A DNA stretch of 64,000 nt from Lichenicola cladoniae (GTDB taxonomy: Bacteria > Pseudomonadota > Alphaproteobacteria > Acetobacterales > Acetobacteraceae): contig NZ_CP053708.1 of the NCBI RefSeq assembly GCF_013201075.1, positions 2,733,501-2,797,500 of the forward strand. Direction: 5' to 3'. The first letter of the stretch is position 1. Every line of letters starts with the position of its first letter. The translations under genes and the position numbers were made by a program. This document shows, one piece after another, positions 37,618 to 45,373 of the stretch. The notes below the pieces were generated by a model. The model worked only from the letters and a program-made list of their open reading frames with translations. It was not told the origin of the DNA and made no database searches.

Positions 37618-37749
37618 TCAGCTCATCATGATCCAGAGGCCGGCGCCGACGATGGCGGTGGCGACGACTGCGCCACAATTTATCAGGATCGAGCCCATGT
37701 CCCGGGTCGGGAGTGTGGGGGTCTTGGTGTGGCTCAGGGTGGTGGCCAT
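37618..37749 (-). CDS. Small single-pass membrane protein
   Basis: A 43-residue protein: a Thr/Pro-rich polar N-terminus (TTLSHTKTPTLPTRD) and one membrane helix (SILINCGAVVATAIVGAGLWIMM) ending at the C-terminus. ATG 37749 has AGGA 8 nt upstream, and a hairpin follows the gene, supporting a real short gene. Function is unknown. A longer frame to 37842 lacks support. Confidence 0.55.
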   Translation of the reverse strand: MATTLSHTKTPTLPTRDMGSILINCGAVVATAIVGAGLWIMMS

Positions 37750-38195
37750 TGGATGTCCTGCAGGTGTTTGGGCGGATCGATCCGTCCGGTTGACCGGAGA
37801 ACTAGGCCGGCTCATCTGCCCGGTCCATGCACCAGTTTGCATAGCTTGTGTGCAGCGTTTGCTCGATTCTAGTGCAACCTTGTCTGAGCCCGGACTTGCC
37901 GACCATCACCAGGGGCCGCATGGCACCGTGTCTGCCCGCCGCTGCCTCGACAGCAGCATCGAGGCCTCGCCGCGATTGCAGGAAGCGCCGACCCCGACAA
38001 CGTTGCTCGGGCCTATGACTGGCATGCTTCGGCAGGGCAACGTGGCCCGGGCAAGATCCAGGGACGGCGACGGCAGCGTCGATCGATGTCCAGCGGATCA
38101 TCATCGGCGCAGACGGAACCGTCCGGCCGATGTAATCTGTACCGGATGCGATATGCCTGCGTACCACGGGCAGTCCGGATGCGGAGAAAGCGTTT
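37750..38195. other. Intergenic region, no supported gene
   Basis: About 445 bases between the small membrane protein gene and the cytochrome b gene. Only shadow-like frames are present. It should hold both divergent promoters; none is clear by eye. Confidence 0.4.
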
Positions 38196-38855
38196 ATGAC
38201 GGTCGAAACGGTCGCCTCATCGTCGGGCAAGCCTCGGGTGATGGTCGTCCATCCCCTCGTCGTGCGGATCACCCACTGGGTCAACGCGGTCGCCATTGTC
38301 ATGATGGTCTGCAGCGGCTGGCAGATTTATAATGCCTCGCCGCTGATCCCATTCAGGTTTCCGGCCTGGATGACGCTCGGCGGCTGGCTCGGCGGCGGCA
38401 TCGCATGGCACCTCGCCGCCATGTGGCTGCTGATCGCCAATTCGCTGGGGTATTTCGGCTACGGTCTGATCGGACGGCACTTCGTGCGCTCGTTCCTGCC
38501 GATCACCCCGCGCGCCTTCGGGCATGATCTCCGCGAGGCGCTGGCATTCCGGTTGAAGCACAAGCTCGGCACCTACAACGCGGTGCAGCGGCTGCTCTAT
38601 ATCGGTGTGCTGGTGCTGGGCGTCGCTGCCCTGGTATCCGGGCTCGGCATGTGGAAACCGGTGCAGCTCCAGCTCATCGACTCGCTGCTGGGCGGCTATC
38701 CGACGCTGCGCTGGATCCATTTCTTCGCGATGAGCGGGATCGTCCTGTTCGTTGTCGTGCATCTGGCGCTGGTAGCGCTGGTGCCGAAAACCCTGCCGGC
38801 GATGATTACCGGGCGTGCGCATCTCGATGCGTCCCCCGCCGAGGTGCAGTCATGA
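38196..38855 (+). CDS. Cytochrome b561/b-type membrane subunit
   Basis: A 219-residue protein of the bacterial cytochrome b561/Ni-Fe hydrogenase b-subunit type with four main membrane helices. Candidate heme ligands are the His residues in RITHWVNAV, GGGIAWHLAAM, LRWIHFFAMSG and VVVHLALV. It probably anchors and takes or gives electrons to the molybdopterin enzyme encoded next; the two genes overlap by 4 nt (ATGA). The pair resembles YedZ/YedY or sulfite-oxidase/cytochrome b systems in logic, although this subunit is not YedZ itself. Confidence 0.88.
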   Translation: MTVETVASSSGKPRVMVVHPLVVRITHWVNAVAIVMMVCSGWQIYNASPLIPFRFPAWMTLGGWLGGGIAWHLAAMWLLIANSLGYFGYGLIGRHFVRSFLPITPRAFGHDLREALAFRLKHKLGTYNAVQRLLYIGVLVLGVAALVSGLGMWKPVQLQLIDSLLGGYPTLRWIHFFAMSGIVLFVVVHLALVALVPKTLPAMITGRAHLDASPAEVQS

Positions 38856-39643
38856 ACGATATTAAACCGCAGGACGACCGAACGCCGGAGGCCCGGGCGG
38901 CCCGCCGGCAGCTGCTCGAGACGCTGCGGCCGAGACTGGAGCGGATCGAACGGCGGTCGTTCCTGCGCCAGGGCCTGTCGCTCGGCGCACTGACCATGCT
39001 GTCCGGCTGCAACCTCGCAGACGGAGATGCAGTGGACCGCGTGCTGCTGGCGATGTCGCGCTTCAACGACCGGGTGCAGTCGCTGCTGTTCAGCAAGACG
39101 ACCCTGGCGCCGACCTATGCCGCCGACCGGATCACCAAGCCGTTTCCGTTCAATGCGTTCTACGGGATCGACGATGCACCCGACATCGACGGCGACACCT
39201 GGAAGCTGGAACTGTCCGGACTGGTCGCGGACAAGACGCCGTGGACGCTCGACCGCCTGCGAGCCCTGCCGCAGCAGAGCCAGATCACCCGGCTGATCTG
39301 CGTCGAAGGGTGGAGTGCCATCGGGCAATGGAGCGGCGTGCCGTTCCGCACCTTCCTCGAGCATATCGGCGCGGACCTGACCGCGCGCTATGTCGGCATC
39401 AAGTGCCTCGACCGCTACTACTCGTCGATCGACATGGAGACCGCGCTGCATCCACAGACGATCATCACGCTGGATTACGGCGGCAGCGAGTTGCCGACCG
39501 GATACGGCTATCCGATCCGGCTGCGCATCCCGACCAAGCTCGGCTTCAAGAACCCGAAATACATCGGCGCCATGTTCGTCACCAACACTTATCCGGGCGG
39601 CTATTGGGAAGACCAGGGCTACAACTGGTTCAGCGGCAGCTGA
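38852..39643 (+). CDS. Molybdopterin-dependent oxidoreductase (sulfite oxidase/YedY fold), Tat-exported
   Basis: A 263-residue enzyme. A Tat motif, ERRSFLRQGLS, with a hydrophobic stretch ending LSGC, could also be a lipobox, giving a membrane-anchored periplasmic enzyme. The sulfite-oxidase-fold Mo domain follows; the Mo-coordinating Cys is in RLICVEGWSAIGQWSGVPF, and LDYGGSELPTGYGYPIRL and KLGFKNPKYIGAM are conserved. The dimer/immunoglobulin domain of true sulfite oxidases is absent, as in YedY (MsrP). Its substrate is therefore unclear: S- or N-oxides or sulfite. Co-translated with the b-type cytochrome upstream. Confidence 0.9.
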   Translation: MNDIKPQDDRTPEARAARRQLLETLRPRLERIERRSFLRQGLSLGALTMLSGCNLADGDAVDRVLLAMSRFNDRVQSLLFSKTTLAPTYAADRITKPFPFNAFYGIDDAPDIDGDTWKLELSGLVADKTPWTLDRLRALPQQSQITRLICVEGWSAIGQWSGVPFRTFLEHIGADLTARYVGIKCLDRYYSSIDMETALHPQTIITLDYGGSELPTGYGYPIRLRIPTKLGFKNPKYIGAMFVTNTYPGGYWEDQGYNWFSGS

Positions 39644-39659
39644 ACCAGCGCGGCGAGCC

Positions 39660-39989
39660 TCAGGGCACCAGGTCGATCTCGGACAGTCGGGTGCCGCGGG
39701 CGAGGTCCCAGACCAGGATGCGGTCGGGACCGCCACCGGTCAGTGCGATCGACAACACCGTATCGGACTGACGGACCAGCGCGGTAATCCGGGTTCCGGC
39801 CGGCTCGCGCGCCAGGACCGGACGGTCCGACATCGGAGGCAATGGAGCGGCGGTGGCACCGAGCGCAGCCGCGTGGGATTGCGGATGGGCCAGCCGATGG
39901 ATGACCACGGCGACCAGGCCGGTGGTTCCGGCGACGATCAGCACCCCCATGAAGATCACCAGCGCCATTAGCGCCTTGCTTGTACCCAC
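39660..39989 (-). CDS. Small membrane-anchored protein (DUF6476-like)
   Basis: A 109-residue protein with one N-terminal helix (LMALVIFMGVLIVAGTTGLVAVVI) and a soluble C-terminal domain of about 60 residues ending RILVWDLARGTRLSEIDLV, which looks like one beta-propeller-like hairpin. It resembles short alphaproteobacterial proteins grouped as DUF6476; the name is a recollection and not verified. Function is unknown. It is transcribed divergently from the pseudouridine synthase gene, 71 bp away. Confidence 0.65.
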   Translation of the reverse strand: MGTSKALMALVIFMGVLIVAGTTGLVAVVIHRLAHPQSHAAALGATAAPLPPMSDRPVLAREPAGTRITALVRQSDTVLSIALTGGGPDRILVWDLARGTRLSEIDLVP

Positions 39990-40060
39990 TCCGGTCTCCC
40001 TGCGGCATCGTGCCGACGCGTCTTGTAGTCCGTCCCGGCGGTTTCGGATAAAGCACGCCG

Positions 40061-41074
40061 ATGATTGAACCGGAGCATCCCGACCCGTCCCAGGAGCATG
40101 CCTCCGGACCAGGCGCGTTGTCGGTCGTGGCCGAGCCGTCGCATGACGGCATGCGGACCGACCGGTTCCTGGCCGAAGCGTCTCCCAGCCTGTCCCGGTC
40201 GCGCATCAAGGGCCTGATGGAAGACGGCCATGTGCGGCGCGGTGGCGCGGTATTGCGATCCCCGGCCGAAATCGTGCGGGCCGGCATGCGATTCGAGGTA
40301 TCGCCGCCGGTGCCGGTCTCGGCCTGGCCGGCGTCGCAGTCGATCCCGTTCACCATCCTCTATGAGGATGACAGCCTGATCGTACTCGACAAGCCGGCAG
40401 GGCTGGTGGTGCATCCGGCCCCGGGCAACGAGGACGGCACGCTGGTAAATGCCCTGCTCGGCTATTGCGGCGAGACCCTGCCGGGGATCGGCGGCGAGAA
40501 GCGGCCGGGAATCGTGCACCGGCTCGACAAGGACACGTCCGGCACCATGGTCGTCGCCAAGACCGAACATGCGCTGGCGACGCTGTCCGCAGATTTCGCA
40601 GCACGCCGGATCGAGCGCAGCTACCTCGCTTTGTGCTGGGGCGTGCTGTCGCCGGCGGCGGGAGACCTGGAGGGCGCGATCGGACGCGATCCGCGCGACC
40701 GCAAGCGCATGACCATCGTCCCACGCGGCGGCAAATACGCCCTGACCCATTACCGGACGCTGGAGACCATCGACATGGCGGTCAGTTTGATCGAGTGCCG
40801 GCTGGCCACCGGACGCACTCACCAGATCCGCGTGCATTTCTCGCAGAACGGTCACGCGCTGCTGGGCGATCCGGTCTATCTGCGCCGGATCCCGGCCGTG
40901 TCGAAATTGCTGCCCGACCATGCAAGGCGGGCGGCGCTGGACTTTCCGCGCCAGGCCCTGCATGCGGCTATGCTGGCCTTCACGCATCCGGAAACCGGCG
41001 CCATGCTTCGTTTCGAGACGCCGCCGCCGGTTGATTTTCAGGATCTACAGAAAATACTGTTCACGGATCCTTAA
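40061..41074 (+). CDS. RluA-family 23S rRNA pseudouridine synthase (RluD-like)
   Basis: A 337-residue enzyme with an N-terminal S4 RNA-binding domain (RTDRFLAEASPSLSRSRIK) and the RluA catalytic domain. The catalytic Asp is in HRLDKDTSG, with LVVHPAPG and the GRTHQIRVH motif. The S4 domain plus the length fit RluD, which modifies helix 69 of 23S rRNA, or RluC. Gene order (synthase followed by rpoH) is common in alphaproteobacteria. ATG at 40061 gives an extended, poorly conserved N-terminus of about 28 residues; an internal start is possible. Confidence 0.92.
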   Translation: MIEPEHPDPSQEHASGPGALSVVAEPSHDGMRTDRFLAEASPSLSRSRIKGLMEDGHVRRGGAVLRSPAEIVRAGMRFEVSPPVPVSAWPASQSIPFTILYEDDSLIVLDKPAGLVVHPAPGNEDGTLVNALLGYCGETLPGIGGEKRPGIVHRLDKDTSGTMVVAKTEHALATLSADFAARRIERSYLALCWGVLSPAAGDLEGAIGRDPRDRKRMTIVPRGGKYALTHYRTLETIDMAVSLIECRLATGRTHQIRVHFSQNGHALLGDPVYLRRIPAVSKLLPDHARRAALDFPRQALHAAMLAFTHPETGAMLRFETPPPVDFQDLQKILFTDP

Positions 41075-41118
41075 TCACGCATGGACGAGTGTTCAGGTCA
41101 CGGAAAGGCCACATTAAC

Positions 41119-41147
41119 TTGACCGGACCGCACCGGTCCGGTATCCC
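41119..41147 (+). promoter_or_regulatory. Candidate promoter with palindromic spacer upstream of rpoH
   Basis: TTGACC (41119-41124) and TATCCC (41142-41147) are 17 bp apart, good spacing for a housekeeping promoter, though the -10 is weak. The spacer is almost entirely an inverted repeat (ACCGGACC-N5-GGTCCGGT, 41122-41142). It may instead be the terminator hairpin of the pseudouridine synthase gene. Confidence 0.4.
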
Positions 41148-41337
41148 TTGTTCAATTCCGACGAGCGGGCGCGCCCGCCGGTCTGGGCGTCCTGAGCCGG
41201 CTCTGCCTTACATGGGGAGTATCTCGGGGACGTGAAGTCCAACCCGCGCCCATGCTGAACCTGCTGCGAAACATTGTCCCGTCTGTGCCGTAAGGACAGG
41301 CGAGATGCCGCAGCCGCTCAGGCGAAAGGAGCCTCCG

Positions 41338-42225
41338 ATGGCAGTAGCCACCATTAATGTAAGTCCCGAAGGCAACCTCTCGCGCTACCTTCAGGAAATT
41401 CGCAAATTCCCGATGCTTGCGCCCGAAGAGGAGTTATCACTCTCCAAGGCGTGGCGCGACAGCGAAGATACCGCAGCCGCTCATAAGCTAGTGACGTCGC
41501 ATCTTCGTCTCGTCGCCAAGATCGCGATGGGCTACCGCGGCTATGGCCTGCCGATCGCTGAGCTTATCAGCGAAGGCAATGTCGGCATGATGCAGGCGGT
41601 GAAACGCTTCGATCCCGAGCGCGGCTTCCGGTTGGCCACCTATGCGATGTGGTGGATCAGGGCGGCGATCCAGGAATACATCCTGCATAGCTGGTCGCTC
41701 GTGAAGATGGGCACCACAGCCGCACAGAAGAAGCTGTTCTTCAACCTGCGCAGGCTGAAGGGCCAGATGCAGGCGATCGAGGACGGCGACATGCAGCCGG
41801 AGCAGGTCGATCACATCGCGACGACGCTGGGCGTGTCCACCAACGACGTGGTGAACATGAACCGCCGCCTCGCCGCGCCGGACCACAGCCTCAACGCGCC
41901 GGTTCGTGCCGACAGTGAAGGCGAGTGGCAGGACTGGCTGGTCGACGATGCGGACAGCCAGGAGCAGACGCTCGCCGAAAGCGAGGAGTTCAGCGGCCGC
42001 AAGGCATTGCTGGGCGACGCGCTGCAGACGTTGAACGAGCGCGAGCGCCATATTCTGGTAGAGCGCAGGTTGAACGAGGAGCCTTCGACGCTCGAGGACC
42101 TGTCCCAGCATTACGGTATCTCGCGCGAGCGGGTGCGCCAGATCGAGGTGCGTGCGTTCGAGAAGGTGCAGAAGGCGATGAAGACGCAGGTGACCACGCG
42201 CCGGCTGGCGGATCAGGCCGCCTGA
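41338..42225 (+). CDS. rpoH: RNA polymerase sigma-32 factor (heat shock)
   Basis: A 295-residue group 3 sigma factor. Region 2 contains LVAKIAMGYRGYGLPIAEL and the core-binding/-10 segment GFRLATYAMWWIRAAIQEYIL. The RpoH box (QKKLFFNLRRLK) is complete and identifies it as sigma-32. Region 4 has the helix-turn-helix LEDLSQHYGISRERVRQIE. ATG 41338 is supported by AAGGAG 6 nt upstream. The 260-bp leader could hold several promoters. A strong terminator follows the gene. It directs transcription of chaperone and protease genes after heat stress. Confidence 0.97.
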   Translation: MAVATINVSPEGNLSRYLQEIRKFPMLAPEEELSLSKAWRDSEDTAAAHKLVTSHLRLVAKIAMGYRGYGLPIAELISEGNVGMMQAVKRFDPERGFRLATYAMWWIRAAIQEYILHSWSLVKMGTTAAQKKLFFNLRRLKGQMQAIEDGDMQPEQVDHIATTLGVSTNDVVNMNRRLAAPDHSLNAPVRADSEGEWQDWLVDDADSQEQTLAESEEFSGRKALLGDALQTLNERERHILVERRLNEEPSTLEDLSQHYGISRERVRQIEVRAFEKVQKAMKTQVTTRRLADQAA

Positions 42226-42251
42226 CCGGGTCATCCCGGCTAAAGACCATG

Positions 42252-42285
42252 CGCCGCCGAGGGTAACCTCGGCGGCGTTTTCGTT
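42252..42285 (+). terminator. Rho-independent terminator of rpoH
   Basis: A perfect 11-bp stem (CGCCGCCGAGG/CCTCGGCGGCG) with a GTAA loop, followed by TTTTCGTTTGT. It may serve both strands, since the convergent gene ends at 42303. Confidence 0.93.
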
Positions 42286-42302
42286 TGTACTTGCCTGGAG
42301 CC

Positions 42303-42788
42303 TCAGGCCCGGGGTGGCAGCGGCCCCCATTCCTCTTCGAGCGTGACGATCGCGGCGGCCAGAGATCGACGAGTGCCGGCGGCCGCAATGTCGGAGCAGA
42401 GGCGCACGGCCAGTGTAGCAGCCTCGCTGGTGAACCAGCCGGCAAGGATCGAGACCCAGCTTGTCGCCAGGATCAGCGGCTGCCTGACCAGCATGATGGC
42501 GGCCGACAGGGTCGTGCCGTGGCTCCAGAACACGAGCAACGGGTGGACGCTGGCTGCCAGGCCGAACAGCGATGCGGCCTTCGCGACCCGTCCGGCCCCG
42601 CCATCCTCCGGTATTAGGGCGAACAGCGCGACCGGAACCATCAGGGTGGTCAGCAGCACGGCGCTGCCGGGCGATAGGACGACCATCGCCCCGCAGCCGA
42701 GGCCGCCCCACCAAAGCATCGCGCCATGCGGACCGGCCTTCGTGGCAGCGGAGATCGGCGCCGCCTCCTCGCGTGCGGCACGGACCAT
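42303..42788 (-). CDS. Integral membrane protein of unknown function, coupled to the pseudokinase gene
   Basis: A 161-residue protein with about four hydrophobic segments (AMLWWGGLGCGAMVVL, GSAVLLTTLMVPVALFALI, AASLFGLAASVHPLLVFW, PLILATSWVSILAGWF). A charged C-terminal tail follows. No family is recognised. Its ATG overlaps the stop of the upstream kinase-like gene (TGATG), so the two are translationally coupled and probably act together at the membrane. Confidence 0.7.
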   Translation of the reverse strand: MVRAAREEAAPISAATKAGPHGAMLWWGGLGCGAMVVLSPGSAVLLTTLMVPVALFALIPEDGGAGRVAKAASLFGLAASVHPLLVFWSHGTTLSAAIMLVRQPLILATSWVSILAGWFTSEAATLAVRLCSDIAAAGTRRSLAAAIVTLEEEWGPLPPRA

Positions 42789-44857
42789 CAGAAGATGATC
42801 GCGGCCGCGACGGCGCCGAGAACGGCGACGATGCCGGTGGCCATCGCGATCTCGCGCCCGGCGACGCGGGCCGCCTGTGCACGCTGGGGGCCGGCTGCGA
42901 AAGACACTCGCTGGGCGGTCCGGAGTGCGTCCGCCTGGTTCCGCGCTGCGGTCAACGCGGCGTTGTCGGTGGACCAGGCATCGTCACGACAGGCGAGGTC
43001 GAGCATGGCGACGAGATCGCCCTCGATCGCTGCTTGCTCCAGCCGGACCAGACGCCGCTCGCGCCGCCCCTTCCCCGGCCACGCCTGCAGACGTTCCCGG
43101 GTCATCGGGAGCATGCGCGCCGCCAGTCCCGGGAGGCCAGGTGGCGTACACTCCGGGACACGGGACTGGCGGGGCGACAGCGCGAGATCGCGCGCCCTGG
43201 TCAACGCCTGAAGTTGCGCCTGCGCCAGCGCCTGCAGATCGAGCAGCCGTTCGTCGGCATCGGCGGGTATCGCAAGCTCGATGGAGACGGGCTGTTCCTC
43301 CGTCCGTGCCGCCAGCAGCGCCAGCATCTGCTGGTCAAGCAGGCGCGCGCCGGTCCCGAATGAAGCGGGCACGGATGCCATAGCCTCCAGTGCCAGGATG
43401 AGCTGCTGGGGAAGGACGACGCAGACACCGGCCAGGACCGGCGAGGTGCAGGCGAGATAGGGATTGAGGCTGTAGGCCAGCATCGGCAGGCGCAGGTTCG
43501 GGGCCGGAAGCCGCGCCGCCCGCGCCATGCGCCGCTCCAGATCGTCGATCACCACGCTCGCATTGCGACCGGTCAGGCTGGCCCAGCGTCGGAGCGCGCC
43601 GTAGCGCATCGCATCATGCAGCACGTCCACGCCGGTGCCGGCAATCATGTGCGCGGCCAGCATCGACGGCGCGGCATCCGGCCAGAACCAGGTTCCGGAC
43701 CAGAACATCGGCGCCAGGGGATCGAGCAGCGCGATCGTCTGCATGAGGATCATGCTCTCGGCACCATCGACGCTGCGGTCGCGTGCCGACCGCACGGCCT
43801 CGTCGATGCGGCCTGCCGGCAGCGACTGTTCCAGCGCGCGCCGAAGCCACTGGTCGATCGTACCCGCCCGGAGCAAGGCCAATGCCTCGGCCGGCTGCGT
43901 GGCGAACACCATTGCCAGCATCCTGGCCGTCCATACCGGAGTCTTGCCCAGCATCAGTGGGCGCGGCGCACGCGGTTCCGGCCGCGGCGCCTTGGGCCGT
44001 TCGGCACCGATCCCGTTTTCCGACAATGCGGCCAGGGTGGGCCGGTTGCGGGGATCGTCCGACAGCATCACCCGCAACAGCGACACCAGCACCGGCGACA
44101 GCCGCTCGCCGTTGGTGAGTGCCTGGAAGCTGCCGAGCTCGAGCTTGCGGGCCAGGATCTGGTCGTCGTCCAGCCCGGCCATCGGCGGCCGTCCCAGCGC
44201 CAGCTCGAGCAGGACCACGCCTAGCGCATAGACATCGTCGGACAGCGCGCCATGGCCTCGTGCCGGCGGGCTGCAGACGCCGACCGACGGTGGTTCATAA
44301 AGGACCGGTTGTGCGAAGGCAGGCGGCATCACGCAACCGGGCGCCAGCAGGATCCGGCCGCTCTCGAGCGACCTGAACAGGTTGGCGGGCCGGACTGCGC
44401 GGTGCGCCAGGCCAAGCGACTGGAGGCGGCCGAGCGCCAGTGCCAGGGGCCGGAGATAGATCGAGGTCAGCTCGGCCTCGGTCGGCGGAAGCGCATTCTC
44501 GCCGATCGTGTCCCGCAGCGACGGGCCGGGCGGGGCATCGCAGACGATCCAGTAATCGGCGCCGCCCGGACCATGCGCCAGCGGCATCAGCAGGGAGATA
44601 TTATAGGCGTTCAGGAAGTTGGGGAGGTTGGCGCGCGGCGGCGCATCGCGGCGTGTCCGGACCGCGATCAGTGGCGCCGGCGCCCGGTCCCGCCGGCGAG
44701 CGGGCTGGTCGGCGGGTTGATAGGGTTCCGCGACGAAGGCCGGCAGTCCCGCAAAGTCGCCGCACGGCATGTCGGGCAGGACCAGGAAGCGCTGGTCGAT
44801 GAGGACCCCGCTGCCGTTCCGTCCATCATCCTGACGACCCTGCATGCTGACCCACAA
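42788..44857 (-). CDS. Protein kinase-like protein (probable pseudokinase) with C-terminal membrane anchor
   Basis: A 689-residue protein. Residues about 60-285 follow the C-lobe of Hanks-type kinases: LQSLGLAHRAVRPANLF at the catalytic loop and DDVYALGVVLLELALGRPPM at the DxWSxG helix. The catalytic Asp of HRD is Ala, DFG is replaced by LAPG, and no VAIK lysine is seen, so phosphotransfer is unlikely. The rest (about 300-660) is alpha-helical and of unknown type, with one membrane segment at the extreme C-terminus (TGIVAVLGAVAAAIIF). TTG 44857 is preceded by GGAGG at 8 nt; ATG 44845 is an alternative. Coupled to a small membrane protein downstream. A role as scaffold or regulator is inferred. 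Confidence 0.82.
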   Translation of the reverse strand: MWVSMQGRQDDGRNGSGVLIDQRFLVLPDMPCGDFAGLPAFVAEPYQPADQPARRRDRAPAPLIAVRTRRDAPPRANLPNFLNAYNISLLMPLAHGPGGADYWIVCDAPPGPSLRDTIGENALPPTEAELTSIYLRPLALALGRLQSLGLAHRAVRPANLFRSLESGRILLAPGCVMPPAFAQPVLYEPPSVGVCSPPARGHGALSDDVYALGVVLLELALGRPPMAGLDDDQILARKLELGSFQALTNGERLSPVLVSLLRVMLSDDPRNRPTLAALSENGIGAERPKAPRPEPRAPRPLMLGKTPVWTARMLAMVFATQPAEALALLRAGTIDQWLRRALEQSLPAGRIDEAVRSARDRSVDGAESMILMQTIALLDPLAPMFWSGTWFWPDAAPSMLAAHMIAGTGVDVLHDAMRYGALRRWASLTGRNASVVIDDLERRMARAARLPAPNLRLPMLAYSLNPYLACTSPVLAGVCVVLPQQLILALEAMASVPASFGTGARLLDQQMLALLAARTEEQPVSIELAIPADADERLLDLQALAQAQLQALTRARDLALSPRQSRVPECTPPGLPGLAARMLPMTRERLQAWPGKGRRERRLVRLEQAAIEGDLVAMLDLACRDDAWSTDNAALTAARNQADALRTAQRVSFAAGPQRAQAARVAGREIAMATGIVAVLGAVAAAIIF

Positions 44858-44993
44858 TCCCGAACCTCCGGGCAGTGTGGCGGCCGAGTGCTTAAGGCGT
44901 GGTTAATCACCGATTGCCGGAACGCCGGCAAGCCGTGGCATTCGATTGTCGTGTCGGTTCGGGCTTCTTGCAGTTTCGCCTGACCAGTTTCGA

Positions 44994-45240
44994 TTATCTG
45001 CCTGTCATGGCCTGGGAATAGACGATCTCCAGGGCTGGGGAGCTGATGCTGACTTCGCCGCTGCAAGGATCGTCGAGTATGCCGACCCGGAAGATCATCA
45101 GGGTTGGCAGCGCGGGGATGAGGGCGGTCATCCAGAGATGCGTGCTGAAGCACGACCTATCGAAGAACAATGTGACAAGGCTCAGCCGTACTCGCCTGGC
45201 TTCCACCATTTTATTGAGTTGCCTGTGGATTGCTGCATGG
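44994..45240 (-). pseudogene. C-terminal remnant of a DUF4239 (bestrophin-like) membrane protein
   Basis: A minus-strand frame open from about 45240 to the stop at 44994-44996 reads LNKMVEARRVRLSLV, then a hydrophobic helix (HLWMTALIPALPTLMIFRVGIL), then DDPCSGEVSISSPAL. The series LN..ARR.RL, helix, and D.P.SGE..ISS.pL matches the end of DUF4239 proteins. No upstream N-terminal part or start site is seen, so it looks like a truncated relic. The remainder of 44858-45373 shows no supported feature. Confidence 0.4.
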
Positions 45241-45373
45241 AAGCGAAGCCACGGCGCTGCTGCGGACGGTTGATGTCGATCGCAGGGTGCGCGTGGCCTC
45301 CAGGATTACCTTCCAGCACATCCCGCCACGGTTCCGGGTAACCGTCCGCATTCGGTTCCCGGCGCGACGATCC

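Noticed and set aside
42788-44857. An active Ser/Thr protein kinase
   Set aside because: The catalytic Asp, DFG and ATP-anchoring Lys are all missing, so it is listed as a probable pseudokinase.
45046-45273. A 75-codon plus-strand frame between the pseudokinase and transporter genes
   Set aside because: It is antisense to the more convincing DUF4239-like remnant.
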